This document shows, piece by piece, positions 1 through 8,638 of a stretch of DNA of 64,000 bases. The first letter of the stretch is position 1; the number at the start of each line of letters is the position of its first letter. The stretch covers positions 276,742 to 340,741 of the forward strand of contig NZ_PJRP01000001.1 of the NCBI RefSeq assembly GCF_002858765.1, given 5' to 3'. The translations under genes were made by a program, and so were the position numbers. This stretch comes from Cupriavidus pauculus. Lineage in GTDB: Bacteria > Pseudomonadota > Gammaproteobacteria > Burkholderiales > Burkholderiaceae. A model generated the notes under the pieces. It made no database searches. It was not told where the DNA came from and was given only the letters and a program-made list of their open reading frames with translations.

Positions 1-34
1 GGGGAAGGGTTATCCCTCGATGGGGATGGGCAGG

Positions 35-66
35 GCTACGGCGCCGGCATCGGCCGGCGCCGTAGC
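35..66 (-). terminator. Strong hairpin just downstream of minE
   Basis: A perfect 14-bp inverted repeat (35-48 with 53-66, 4-base loop) begins three bases past the minE stop codon. On the minus strand it is not followed by a T-run, so it is either a Rho-independent terminator of poor type or an RNA 3'-end stabiliser for minCDE mRNA. The symmetry is seen directly; the role is inferred. Confidence 0.6.
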
Positions 67-68
67 GG

Positions 69-323
69 TCAGGCCTGCGGAATCTCGATCTTGACCTCGA
101 GCACTTCCAGGTTGTCCTGGCGCTCAAGGCTCACGCGCAGATCCTGGTCGCTGATCTTCACGTACTTCGAGATGACGGCCACCAGCTCGCGCTGCAGGGC
201 CGGCAGGTAGTCGGCCGGCGCCGAATGGCCGGACCGCTCGTGGGCGAGGATGATCTGCAGCCGCTCTTTCGCGACCGACGCAGACTTTTTCTTCTCCCCG
301 AGCAGGAAGGACAGGATCGACAT
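69..323 (-). CDS. minE: Cell division topological specificity factor MinE
   Basis: 84-residue MinE, the usual length. MinE stimulates the MinD ATPase and drives pole-to-pole oscillation of MinCD so that the FtsZ ring forms at mid-cell. The N-terminal [12 protein letters not shown] segment is the amphipathic membrane-targeting and MinD-contact region; the rest (about 35-84) is the topological-specificity domain. It is the last gene of a minCDE operon read leftwards, 17 bases after minD. Confidence 0.97.
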   Translation of the reverse strand: MSILSFLLGEKKKSASVAKERLQIILAHERSGHSAPADYLPALQRELVAVISKYVKISDQDLRVSLERQDNLEVLEVKIEIPQA

Positions 324-340
324 ATGGATGAGCCCTCCTT

Positions 341-1153
341 TTACTTGTTGCCGAAGATGCGCGAGAGCAGGCCCGGCTTCTGGTAGTCAGTGAAACGCAG
401 CGGCTTGTCCTTGCCCAGGAAGCGGTCCACCACGTCGCCGTAGGCGTCGGCCACGTCGGTGCCTTCCAGGTGGATGGCCGGCGTGCCCTGGTTGGAAGCA
501 TGCAGCACGGCTTCCGATTCCGGCACCACGCCAATCAGCTTAATGCGCAGGATTTCCTGGATGTCGGTCAGCGACAGCATCTCGCCACCATGCACGCGCT
601 TGGGGTTGTAGCGCGTGATCAGCAGGTGTTCCTTGATGGTCTCGCCTTCGCTGGCGCGCTTGGTCTTCGACGCCAGGATGCCCAGGATGCGGTCCGAGTC
701 ACGTACCGACGAGACTTCAGGGTTGGTGACGATCAGCGCCTCGTCGGCAAAGTACATGGCCATCAGCGCGCCGGTCTCGATGCCGGCCGGCGAATCGCAG
801 ACGATGAACTCGAAGTCCATGGCCTTCAGGTCGTTGATGACCTTTTCCACGCCCTCGCGCGTCAGCGCTTCCTTGTCGCGCGTCTGCGACGCCGGCAGGA
901 TGAACAGGTTCTCGCACTTCTTGTCCTTGATCAGCGCCTGGTGCAGGTTGGCTTCACCCTGCACCACGTTGATCAGGTCATACACCACGCGGCGCTCGCA
1001 ACCCATAATCAGGTCTAGGTTGCGCAGGCCGACGTCGAAATCGATCACGGCAGTCTTGTGGCCACGCAGGGCCAGGCCGGCGGCGAAGCTCGCGCTGGTG
1101 GTGGTCTTGCCGACGCCTCCCTTGCCGGAGGTCACTACGATGATTTTTGCCAT
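341..1153 (-). CDS. minD: Septum site-determining ATPase MinD
   Basis: 270-residue deviant Walker P-loop ATPase. The motif GKGGVGKT at residues 10-17, with the signature lysine K11 and the P-loop lysine K16, is diagnostic of the MinD/ParA family. ATP-bound MinD dimerises on the inner membrane, recruits MinC and is released by MinE. The C-terminal LLSRIFGNK is the amphipathic membrane-targeting helix. The reading frame stays open upstream to 1342, but the conserved [13 protein letters not shown] start fixes 1153. It sits between minC and minE. Confidence 0.97.
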   Translation of the reverse strand: MAKIIVVTSGKGGVGKTTTSASFAAGLALRGHKTAVIDFDVGLRNLDLIMGCERRVVYDLINVVQGEANLHQALIKDKKCENLFILPASQTRDKEALTREGVEKVINDLKAMDFEFIVCDSPAGIETGALMAMYFADEALIVTNPEVSSVRDSDRILGILASKTKRASEGETIKEHLLITRYNPKRVHGGEMLSLTDIQEILRIKLIGVVPESEAVLHASNQGTPAIHLEGTDVADAYGDVVDRFLGKDKPLRFTDYQKPGLLSRIFGNK

Positions 1154-1200
1154 GGCTCTTGGTCCGGTATGAAAGTGGTTCGTCGTGATGGGCGCGGCGG

Positions 1201-2046
1201 TCATTTCATCCGCAGCGGTTCGAGAATCAGTTTTTCGTCGGCCAGGCGTACCTGGGCCGATTTGCCGAGCACGTCGGCCGGGAGCGTCTGCTCGGCCGTC
1301 CGGTAGATGCCGGCGATGGAAATCAGTTCGGGCTCCATGCACGTGCAGAAGATGCGCGCGTCCGGGTTGCCCTTGACGCCCGCCAGCGCACGGCCGCGCA
1401 GCGGGGCGTAGATATGGATGTTGCCTTCGGCGATGACCTCGGCGCCATAGCTGACCAGGTCCAGGATCACCACGTCGCCCTGCGCGTACACCTGCTGGCC
1501 CGAGCGCAGCGGCTTGTCGATCAGCAGCGTGGGAATGGCACGCGGCGTGGCGGCCGCGGCGTTGGCGGCGGCCATGATTTCGGCGATTTCCGATGCGCTG
1601 TCCTTGGCCGTACCCGATTCGGCGCCGCTGGCGGCCGGGATGGTGTCGGCCGGTGCGCCTTCGGCGGCCCGTTCGGAACCGTTTTCGGCGTCCGGCTTGT
1701 CCCGGGCGGCGTCGTCACGGCCGCCGCGCCGGCTCTGGCTGTCCAGCAGCGGCAGCCCGAAGCCGCCCGCCCAGCCGCGCTGGTCGGGGCGCGCCACCAC
1801 GCCGATGGCGCGGGCATTCAGGGCGGAAAGGGTGTCGATCACGCGGTCCAGCGCCAGCGCGCTGTCGCCGTCCAGGCGGCGCAGGTCCAGCGCTACCACA
1901 TCGTCGGAGAAGAAATCGGGGGTCGATTCAAAGCGGGAGAGGAGGTCATCCCGCAGCGCGTCCATGTCCGCGGTCTGCAGGGCGAGAAGGAGGGCGTCGA
2001 CATTGCCACTGCGCAGCTCGAAACGTGGCGATTTCTTCTGAGACAT
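1201..2046 (-). CDS. minC: Septum site-determining protein MinC
   Basis: 281-residue FtsZ assembly inhibitor, first gene of minCDE. The N-terminal FtsZ-interacting domain spans about residues 1-100 and the C-terminal MinD-binding beta-helix about 165-281 ([14 protein letters not shown] to LILEPLRMK). Between them is an Asp/Ala/Glu-rich linker of about 60 residues, which makes the protein longer than E. coli MinC (231). The start [11 protein letters not shown] at 2046 was preferred over an in-frame ATG nine codons upstream (2073) because homology begins there. Confidence 0.95.
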   Translation of the reverse strand: MSQKKSPRFELRSGNVDALLLALQTADMDALRDDLLSRFESTPDFFSDDVVALDLRRLDGDSALALDRVIDTLSALNARAIGVVARPDQRGWAGGFGLPLLDSQSRRGGRDDAARDKPDAENGSERAAEGAPADTIPAASGAESGTAKDSASEIAEIMAAANAAAATPRAIPTLLIDKPLRSGQQVYAQGDVVILDLVSYGAEVIAEGNIHIYAPLRGRALAGVKGNPDARIFCTCMEPELISIAGIYRTAEQTLPADVLGKSAQVRLADEKLILEPLRMK

Positions 2047-2296
2047 AGCCGGGTGACCGTGGAAATGGGACATTCTAACGTCGGATTTCTCGGGAACTGT
2101 AACAAATCTTGGTGCGCATGCCGGGGGTGGACCATGCGGACCATATGCCCCGCGCAAGGGCGCGCGCATGTGGCGGGCCGGGCGGTATGGGTATCGATAT
2201 GGGGCCGCGTTCGGGTACACCCTGATGTCAGAGCAACGCCTATCGCACGGTTGTCCTGCCCTTGTTACGATTGCGCATCTTGAAAGCGGAGGAGCC

Positions 2297-3268
2297 ATGG
2301 GCGCCATCGTTAACTGTGCGGCCTATCGCAATGGCAAGAAGCTGGGCAAGGTGGATTTCGCCGATATCGGCCAGGTGCTGACGGAACCGGGCACGTTCGT
2401 CTGGCTGGGCCTGCACGAGCCCGATCTGACGCTGCTGCGCCGCGTGCAGCAGGCGTTCGGGCTGCATGACCTGGCCGTGGAAGACGCGCTGGACGCCCAT
2501 CAGCGGCCCAAGCTCGAAACCTACGGCGATTCGGTGTTCGTGGTGCTCAACACCGTGCAGCTGGTGGGCGAGGAGGTGGTGGTGGGCGAGACCCACCTGT
2601 TCGTCGGCCCGAACTACGTGGTGTCGGTGCGCCACGGCGCCAGTTCTACCTATGCGCCGGTGCGCGAGCGCTGCGAGGAAGATCCGCACGGGCTGGCCAA
2701 CGGCCCTGGCTACGTGCTGTACGCGCTGATGGACTTCGTGGTCGACCATTACCTGCCCATCCTCACGCGGCTGGAGGACACCTTCGAGCAGCTGGAGCAG
2801 GGCATTTTCCGGGACGAGTTCGACCGCGAGGCCATCCAGCGGCTCTACCACGTCAAACACCAGGTGCTGCGGCTGCGCAATGCCGTGTATCCGGTGGAGG
2901 ATATGTGCGGCCAGCTGATCCGGTTGCATGAAGACCTGGTGCCCAAGGAACTGCGGGCCTACTTCCGCGACATCGAGGATCACTGCAGCCGCATCGTGCG
3001 ATCGCTGGACGTGGTGCGCGAGATGCTGACCACGGCCGTGCAGGTCAACCTGGCGCTGGTGACCGTGACCCAGAACGAGGTGGTCAAGCGCCTGGCCGGG
3101 TGGGGCGCCATCCTGGCCGTGCCGACGGTGGTGTTTTCGCTGTACGGCATGAACTTCAGCTTCATGCCCGAGTTGAAGTGGCACTACGCGTATCCGGCGG
3201 TGATCGGCTTCACCGTGACGGCCTGCGGGCTGCTCTGGCGCAAGCTGCACCGGGCCGGCTGGATCTAG
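2297..3268 (+). CDS. corA: CorA family magnesium/cobalt transporter
   Basis: 323-residue CorA-type channel for Mg2+ (also Co2+ and Ni2+) in the inner membrane. It has a large cytoplasmic alpha/beta N-domain and two C-terminal transmembrane helices (about 265-285 and 297-317), with the signature YGMNF at the end of the first (GMN at residues 284-286). The ATG at 2297 follows a GGAGG at 2289-2293. The frame is open back to 2168 without homology. It diverges from minC and appears to be a single-gene unit. Confidence 0.94.
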   Translation: MGAIVNCAAYRNGKKLGKVDFADIGQVLTEPGTFVWLGLHEPDLTLLRRVQQAFGLHDLAVEDALDAHQRPKLETYGDSVFVVLNTVQLVGEEVVVGETHLFVGPNYVVSVRHGASSTYAPVRERCEEDPHGLANGPGYVLYALMDFVVDHYLPILTRLEDTFEQLEQGIFRDEFDREAIQRLYHVKHQVLRLRNAVYPVEDMCGQLIRLHEDLVPKELRAYFRDIEDHCSRIVRSLDVVREMLTTAVQVNLALVTVTQNEVVKRLAGWGAILAVPTVVFSLYGMNFSFMPELKWHYAYPAVIGFTVTACGLLWRKLHRAGWI

Positions 3269-3289
3269 GCCGCAGGCAGCCGTAATGAG

Positions 3290-3317
3290 CGCCCCTCTCC
3301 CGCACGGAAGAGGGGCG
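3290..3317 (+). terminator. Inverted repeat after corA
   Basis: Nine-bp arms CGCCCCTCT (3290-3298) and AGAGGGGCG (3309-3317) around a 10-base loop, 22 bases past the corA stop. There is no T-run. The C/T-rich arms resemble the palindromic repeat at 8476-8589 and the shorter one at 54722-54752, so it may be a copy of the same dispersed family acting as a 3' end. Confidence 0.5.
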
Positions 3318-3348
3318 AAAGCCGATCCACGCTTGGACACATTTCGGT

Positions 3349-3370
3349 CATTTTTATATTTCGTTTACAC
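3349..3370 (+). promoter_or_regulatory. Candidate KdpE operator upstream of the kdp operon
   Basis: TTTATATTTCGTTTACA at 3353-3369 matches 14 of 17 positions of the T-rich KdpE footprint of the E. coli kdpFABC promoter (TTTATACTTTTTTTACA, from memory), including the flanking CATT and the following C-run. It lies about 95 bases before the small ORF that opens the kdp operon. From 3366 to about 3424 the plus strand is almost all pyrimidine. The sequence is seen; the operator role is inferred from the similarity and from kdpDE in the same locus. Confidence 0.6.
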
Positions 3371-3462
3371 CCCCCCTCCGCCTCTCTACCCCGTTTTTAC
3401 CCCCCGATCCCTAACCTCCTATCCGTGAATCACTCTGCAGGCGCCCCGCCTGCACACACATC

Positions 3463-3633
3463 ATGGACGGGATCTATTTCCTCGTATTGCTGGCCTTCGG
3501 CGCGTTGACGGGCGCGCTGCTGGCCCTGTGCGCCGCGCTGGGCGCGAACCTGCCCGCTGGTCGCGGCGGCGCCGATGACACCGGCACGAAGCCTGGCCAG
3601 CCCAAGCATTCGGCAACCGACCGGAGGCTTTGA
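3463..3633 (+). CDS. Small membrane protein opening the kdp operon
   Basis: 56-residue ORF starting at ATG 3463. The first half (MDGIYFLVLLAFGALTGALL...) is a single hydrophobic helix of about 22 residues; the second half is a polar, Gly/Lys/Arg-rich tail. Its stop overlaps the kdpF start by one base (TGATG at 3631-3635), and kdpF overlaps kdpA in the same way, so translation is probably coupled. Short one-helix ORFs ahead of kdpF are, as I recall, common in proteobacteria but have no accepted name or function. It could be an accessory subunit like KdpF. Expression is unproven. Confidence 0.72.
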   Translation: MDGIYFLVLLAFGALTGALLALCAALGANLPAGRGGADDTGTKPGQPKHSATDRRL

Positions 3634-3722
3634 TGGACTGGACCGACCTGCTTAGCGGCGGCCTGGCCGTCGCCATCTTCATCTATCTGCTCGTAGCACT
3701 GTTCCGGCCGGAGAAATTCTGA
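3633..3722 (+). CDS. kdpF: K+-transporting ATPase subunit KdpF
   Basis: 29-residue peptide consisting almost entirely of one transmembrane helix and ending in the characteristic LFRPEKF. KdpF is a small lipid-like stabilising subunit of the KdpFABC complex. Its start overlaps the stop of the small ORF upstream and its stop overlaps the kdpA start (TGATG at 3720-3724). Length and C-terminus are typical. Confidence 0.93.
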   Translation: MDWTDLLSGGLAVAIFIYLLVALFRPEKF

Positions 3723-5566
3723 TGCCTACGTCAACCTTCTCCCCGATCTCTTCCCAGTTCCTGGGGCTGCTTGTGCTGTTCCTTGCCGTGCTCTTCGTGG
3801 TGGGCCCGTTCCTGGGCCGCTACATGCGCCGGGCCCTCGAAGAGGGCAATTATGTGCTGACGGCATGGGGCCGTCCGCTCGAACGCGGGCTGTACCGCCT
3901 GGCCGGCGTGCGCGCCGATGCCGAAATGGGCTGGAAGCAGTACGCCGTCGCCGTGATCGTGTTCAACGTGATCGGCGTGATTGCCGTGTACGCCATCCAG
4001 CGGCTGCAAGGCGTGCTGCCGCTGAACCCGCAGGGGTTTGGCGCGGTGTCGCCCGATTCGTCGTTCAACACCGCCATCAGCTTCGTGGCCAACACCAACT
4101 GGCAGGGCTATGCCGGTGAGTCCACGATGAGCTACCTGACCCAGATGCTGGCGCTGACGGTGCAGAACTTCGTCTCGGCGGCCACCGGCATCGCGGTGGT
4201 ATTCGCGCTGATCCGCGGCTTTGCCCGCCACAGCGCGCAGACCATCGGCAACTTCTGGGTCGATATGGTGCGCAGCACGCTGTATGTGCTGCTGCCCCTG
4301 TCGATCGTCATGGCCGTGGCGCTGGTGGGCCAGGGCGTGATCCAGAACTTCGACAGCTACAAGGATGTGTCGCTGGTGTCGGCCGTGGAATACACGCAGC
4401 CCAAGGTCGACGCGACCGGGCAGCCCGTGCTGGACCGCGAAGGCAAGCCCGTTACCGAGGACGCGAAGACTGCCACGCAGACACTGGCCATGGGTCCGGT
4501 GGCGTCGCAGGAGGCAATCAAGATGCTGGGCACCAACGGTGGCGGTTTCTTCAACGCCAACTCGGCCCATCCGTTCGAGAACCCGACGCCCCTGGCGAAC
4601 CTGATCGAGATGCTGGCCATCTTCCTGATCCCCGCCGCGCTGTGCTTCACGTTTGGCGAGATGGTCCGGGACCGGCGCCAGGGCGTGGCCGTGATTGCGT
4701 CGATGACCGTGATCTTCGTGGTGATGGCGCTGGCGGCGATGGCGTCCGAACTGCAGGTCAACGCCGCGCTGTCGGCGCTGCCGGTTGACCATGTCGCGTC
4801 GGCGCTGCAGGCCGGCGGCAACATGGAAGGCAAGGAGGTGCGCTTCGGCATCTCGGCCAGCGCGCTGTTTGCGACGATCACCACGGCCGCGTCGTGCGGC
4901 GCCGTGAACGCCATGCACGACTCGTTCACCGCCATCGGCGGCCTGGTGCCGATGCTGCTGATGCAGTTGGGCGAGGTGGTCTTTGGCGGCGTGGGATCCG
5001 GCCTGTACGGCATGCTGGTCTACGCGGTGCTGGCGGTCTTTATCGCGGGCCTGATGATCGGCCGCACGCCCGAGTACCTGGGCAAGAAGATCGAGGCCTA
5101 CGAGATGAAGATGGCCGCCGTGGCCATCCTGGTCACGCCGCTGCTGGTGCTGGTCGGCACGGCCATCGCGGTGATGGCCGAACCGGGCCGCGCCGGGGTG
5201 TTCAACCCGGGCACGCACGGCTTCTCGGAAATCCTGTACGCGCTGTCGTCGGCGGCCAACAACAACGGCAGCGCCTTTGCCGGACTGTCCGCCAACACGC
5301 CGTTCTACAACGTGCTGCTGGCCGCGGCGATGTGGTTCGGCCGCTTCTGGATCATCGTACCGGTGCTGGCCATGGCCGGATCGCTGGCCGCCAAGCGTCG
5401 CACGCCGGCCACGTCAGGCACGATGCCCACGCACGGCCCGCTGTTCGTGGTGCTGCTGGTGGGTTCGGTCCTGCTGGTTGGCGCATTGACCTACGTGCCC
5501 GCGCTGGCGCTGGGCCCGGTCGCAGAACAACTGCAGCCCGCCGCCGTTGCGGCGGCAGCCAAGTAA
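3722..5566 (+). CDS. kdpA: K+-transporting ATPase subunit KdpA
   Basis: 614-residue polytopic inner-membrane subunit that forms the K+ selectivity filter and entry path of the high-affinity KdpFABC pump. It resembles the SKT-type channel fold with four repeated pore regions. Motifs seen include TNTNWQGY-like [26 protein letters not shown], and [14 protein letters not shown], all hallmark filter segments. Its length is slightly above the E. coli protein (557). It is coupled to kdpF and followed 15 bases later by kdpB. Confidence 0.96.
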   Translation: MPTSTFSPISSQFLGLLVLFLAVLFVVGPFLGRYMRRALEEGNYVLTAWGRPLERGLYRLAGVRADAEMGWKQYAVAVIVFNVIGVIAVYAIQRLQGVLPLNPQGFGAVSPDSSFNTAISFVANTNWQGYAGESTMSYLTQMLALTVQNFVSAATGIAVVFALIRGFARHSAQTIGNFWVDMVRSTLYVLLPLSIVMAVALVGQGVIQNFDSYKDVSLVSAVEYTQPKVDATGQPVLDREGKPVTEDAKTATQTLAMGPVASQEAIKMLGTNGGGFFNANSAHPFENPTPLANLIEMLAIFLIPAALCFTFGEMVRDRRQGVAVIASMTVIFVVMALAAMASELQVNAALSALPVDHVASALQAGGNMEGKEVRFGISASALFATITTAASCGAVNAMHDSFTAIGGLVPMLLMQLGEVVFGGVGSGLYGMLVYAVLAVFIAGLMIGRTPEYLGKKIEAYEMKMAAVAILVTPLLVLVGTAIAVMAEPGRAGVFNPGTHGFSEILYALSSAANNNGSAFAGLSANTPFYNVLLAAAMWFGRFWIIVPVLAMAGSLAAKRRTPATSGTMPTHGPLFVVLLVGSVLLVGALTYVPALALGPVAEQLQPAAVAAAAK

Positions 5567-5581
5567 TTCGCGGAGATTCTC

Positions 5582-7819
5582 ATGCAACAACAATCCCCGG
5601 CGACGCGTAACACCCCGGCCGCGCCGTCGCGTCCCACCGGTACGGCCCCCAACGCCACCACCACGGCGGTCAGCGGCGGCGTGCCGCATCACCCACGCCC
5701 CGCGCGCGGCATGTTCTCGCCCGAACTGGTCAAGCCGGCCATGCTCGATGCGCTGCGCAAGCTCACGCCGCGTGCGCAGCTGCGCAATCCCGTGATGTTC
5801 GTGGTCTACGCGGGCAGCATCCTGACGACGATCCTGTTCCTGCGTGCCTGGCTCAGCCCGGTGCATGGCGGTGAGTCCGCGGGCTTCATCCTGGCCGTTG
5901 CCGTCTGGCTGTGGTTCACGGTGCTGTTCGCCAACTTTGCCGAAGCCCTGGCCGAAGGCCGCAGCAAACAGCAGGCCGCCGCGCTGCGTGGGCTCAAGAC
6001 CACCACCATGGCGCGCGTGGTGCGTCGGGGGCGCGGCGATGCGCGCGCCCCCGGTGCCACCGAGCCGGTGATCGCCACCGATCTGCGTCGCGGTGACATC
6101 GTGCTGGTCGAAGCCGGCGAGATGATTCCTGGTGACGGCGAGGTCATCGAAGGCGTGGCGTCAGTCGACGAAAGCGCCATCACGGGTGAATCGGCCCCGG
6201 TGATCCGCGAATCGGGGGGCGACTTCTCGTCGGTCACGGGCGGCACGCGCGTGCTGTCCGACTGGATCGTGGTCCGCATCACGACCAATCCCGGCGAAAG
6301 CTTCATCGACCGCATGATCAGCATGGTCGAAGGCGCCAAGCGCCAGAAGACGCCGAACGAACTGGCGCTGACGATCCTGCTGGTGGGGCTGACGCTGGTG
6401 CTGCTGCTGGCCACCGCCACGCTGCAGCCGTACTCGCTGTACGCCGTGCTGGTGACCAAGGCCGGCGTGCCGGTATCGGTGACGGTGCTGGTGGCGCTGC
6501 TTGTATGCCTGATCCCGACGACGATCGGCGGCCTGCTCTCGGCCATCGGCGTGGCCGGCATGAGCCGCATGATGGAAGCCAACGTGATCGCCACGTCGGG
6601 CCGCGCGGTGGAGGCCGCCGGCGACGTCGACGTGCTGCTGCTGGACAAGACCGGCACGATCACGCACGGCAATCGCCAGGCTGCACGCTTTATCTGCGCT
6701 CCGGGCGTGAACGAACGCCAGCTGGCCGAGGCCGCCTGGCTGTCGTCGCTGGCCGATGAAACGCCCGAAGGCCGCAGCATCGTCGCGCTGGCGCGCCAGC
6801 AACCGGGCGTGACCGCGCCGGAGATGGGCACGCGCGGGTTGGCCGCACCGGTCTTCGTGCCGTTCACCGCGCAGACGCGCATGAGCGGCGTCGATGTGGC
6901 GCAAGGCAACGTCGTGCGCAGCGTGCGCAAGGGCGCGGCCGATGCGGTGCGCCGCTACGTGACCGAGCGCGCCGGCAAGTTCCCCGAGGCGGTCATGCAG
7001 GCCGTCGACGATGTGGCACGCGCCGGCAGCACGCCCCTGGTGGTGGCCGAGGCGCTGTCCGAAGGCACCGAGGACAGCGTGCGCGTGCTGGGCGTGGTCG
7101 AGCTCAAGGACATCGTCAAGACCGGCATCCGCGAGCGCTTTGGCGAACTGCGCAAGATGGGCATCCGCACCGTGATGATCACCGGCGACAACCGCCTGAC
7201 GGCGGCATCGATCGCGGCCGAAGCCGGCGTCGACGACTTCCTGGCCGAAGCCACGCCCGAAGCCAAGCTGGCGCTGATCCGCGAATACCAGGCGCAGGGC
7301 CGCCTGGTGGCGATGACCGGTGACGGCACCAACGACGCCCCCGCGCTGGCGCAGGCCGACGTAGCGGTGGCCATGAACAGCGGCACGCAGGCCGCCCGCG
7401 AGGCCGGCAACATGGTCGACCTGGACAGCAACCCGACCAAGCTGATCGAGATCGTCGAGATCGGCAAGCAGATGCTGATGACGCGCGGATCGCTGACCAC
7501 GTTCAGCGTGGCCAACGACGTGGCCAAGTATTTCGCGATCATCCCGGCGGCATTCGCCACCACGTATCCGCAACTGAACCTGCTGAACGTGATGCATCTG
7601 TCCACGCCGGCGTCGGCCATCATGTCGGCCGTGATCTTCAACGCGCTGATCATCGTGGCGCTGATTCCGCTGGCGCTGCGCGGCGTGGTGTATCGCCCGC
7701 TGGGCGCCGCCATCCTGCTGCGCCGCAACCTGCTGATATACGGGCTGGGCGGCATCCTGGTGCCGTTTGTCGGCATCAAGCTGATCGACCTGTTCCTGAC
7801 GATGTTCGGCTGGATCTGA
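5582..7819 (+). CDS. kdpB: K+-transporting P-type ATPase subunit KdpB
   Basis: 745-residue P-type ATPase, the energising subunit of KdpFABC. The phosphorylation motif DKTGT has its aspartate at D355; the TGES loop of the actuator domain ([10 protein letters not shown]) and the hinge motif [12 protein letters not shown] are present. The N-terminus carries an extra Ala/Pro/Thr-rich stretch of about 45 residues before homology starts, making it longer than E. coli KdpB (682). A GGAG lies upstream of ATG 5582. It is in the operon between kdpA and kdpC. Confidence 0.96.
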   Translation: MQQQSPATRNTPAAPSRPTGTAPNATTTAVSGGVPHHPRPARGMFSPELVKPAMLDALRKLTPRAQLRNPVMFVVYAGSILTTILFLRAWLSPVHGGESAGFILAVAVWLWFTVLFANFAEALAEGRSKQQAAALRGLKTTTMARVVRRGRGDARAPGATEPVIATDLRRGDIVLVEAGEMIPGDGEVIEGVASVDESAITGESAPVIRESGGDFSSVTGGTRVLSDWIVVRITTNPGESFIDRMISMVEGAKRQKTPNELALTILLVGLTLVLLLATATLQPYSLYAVLVTKAGVPVSVTVLVALLVCLIPTTIGGLLSAIGVAGMSRMMEANVIATSGRAVEAAGDVDVLLLDKTGTITHGNRQAARFICAPGVNERQLAEAAWLSSLADETPEGRSIVALARQQPGVTAPEMGTRGLAAPVFVPFTAQTRMSGVDVAQGNVVRSVRKGAADAVRRYVTERAGKFPEAVMQAVDDVARAGSTPLVVAEALSEGTEDSVRVLGVVELKDIVKTGIRERFGELRKMGIRTVMITGDNRLTAASIAAEAGVDDFLAEATPEAKLALIREYQAQGRLVAMTGDGTNDAPALAQADVAVAMNSGTQAAREAGNMVDLDSNPTKLIEIVEIGKQMLMTRGSLTTFSVANDVAKYFAIIPAAFATTYPQLNLLNVMHLSTPASAIMSAVIFNALIIVALIPLALRGVVYRPLGAAILLRRNLLIYGLGGILVPFVGIKLIDLFLTMFGWI

Positions 7820-7834
7820 GTACGGAGAACTGCA

Positions 7835-8452
7835 ATGTCTTCACAAGCCCAAATCAATACCCTGCCCGAACCGGCACGCCAGGCAGGCATGCTGCGCCCG
7901 GCGTTTACCGTGTTCGTCGGCCTGTCCATCGTCACGGGGCTGCTCTATCCGGGCGTGGTCACCGGCATCGCTCGCGCGGTGTTTCCGCACCAGGCCGCCG
8001 GGTCGCTGATCGTGCAGAACGGCAAGGTGGTTGGCTCCGAGCTGATCGGCCAGCCGTTCTCGGACGCGAAATACTTCTGGGGCCGCCTGTCGGCCACGGC
8101 GCCGATGCCGTACAACGGCGCGGCGTCGGTGGGCTCGAACCTGGGCCCGACCAACCCGGCGCTGACCGACGCGGCCCGCGCACGCATCGACGCGCTGCGT
8201 GCGGCCGACCCGGATAACCATGCGCCGGTGCCGGTGGATCTGGTCACGGCGTCGGGTAGCGGGCTGGATCCGCATATCAGCCCGGCCGCAGCCGCGTACC
8301 AGGCCGCCCGCGTGGCACGGGTGCGTGGCATCGCGCAGCAGAAGGTGGACGCGCTGATCGCCGTCAACACAGAAGGGCCGGGGCTTGGCGTGCTGGGCGA
8401 GCCCGGTGTCAATGTGCTGAAGCTGAACCTGGCGCTGGATGCTGCGAAGTAG
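7835..8452 (+). CDS. kdpC: K+-transporting ATPase subunit KdpC
   Basis: 205-residue KdpC with one N-terminal transmembrane helix (about 20-42) and a periplasmic domain. Typical motifs are [22 protein letters not shown] and [11 protein letters not shown]. KdpC assists assembly and K+ affinity of the pump. A CGGAGAA ribosome site precedes ATG 7835, 15 bases after kdpB. It is the last structural gene before the repeat that separates it from kdpDE. Confidence 0.95.
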   Translation: MSSQAQINTLPEPARQAGMLRPAFTVFVGLSIVTGLLYPGVVTGIARAVFPHQAAGSLIVQNGKVVGSELIGQPFSDAKYFWGRLSATAPMPYNGAASVGSNLGPTNPALTDAARARIDALRAADPDNHAPVPVDLVTASGSGLDPHISPAAAAYQAARVARVRGIAQQKVDALIAVNTEGPGLGVLGEPGVNVLKLNLALDAAK

Positions 8453-8475
8453 ACGCGTAGTTGTTGATGCGCTTA

Positions 8476-8589
8476 CCCTCTCCCCCGCCCCTCTCCCGCA
8501 GGCGGGTGAGGGGAGCACACCCCCCGCAGTCGACATGCCGCTGGTTGTCTCTCCTTTCCCGCAGGCGGGAGAGGGGCCGGGGGAGAGGG
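8476..8589 (+). repeat. REP/BIME-like palindromic repeat between kdpC and kdpD
   Basis: Two C/T-rich arms, 8476-8499 and 8565-8589, are reverse complements of each other except for one base (24 of 25). Each arm is followed or preceded by its own smaller hairpin around CCCGCAGGCGGG. Related but shorter palindromes lie at 3290-3317 and 54722-54752, so this is a dispersed extragenic repeat. Between kdpABC and kdpDE it could attenuate or stabilise the messenger and so let the pump be made in excess over the sensor pair; that role is inferred. Confidence 0.8.
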
Positions 8590-8638
8590 CCGGCGCGTGC
8601 AAACACAAGACCTGCCTGCGTGGCACAATCCCCGCACG

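Noticed and set aside
3731..5218. 495-codon minus-strand ORF opposite kdpA
   Set aside because: Same kind of shadow; kdpA fully explains the region.
8461..8590. CRISPR-like repeat cluster
   Set aside because: It is one pair of inverted arms with inner hairpins, with no spaced direct repeats and no cas gene.
8597..8638. GTG start for kdpD
   Set aside because: It adds 14 unconserved residues and lies against the palindromic repeat; ATG 8639 fits the family start.
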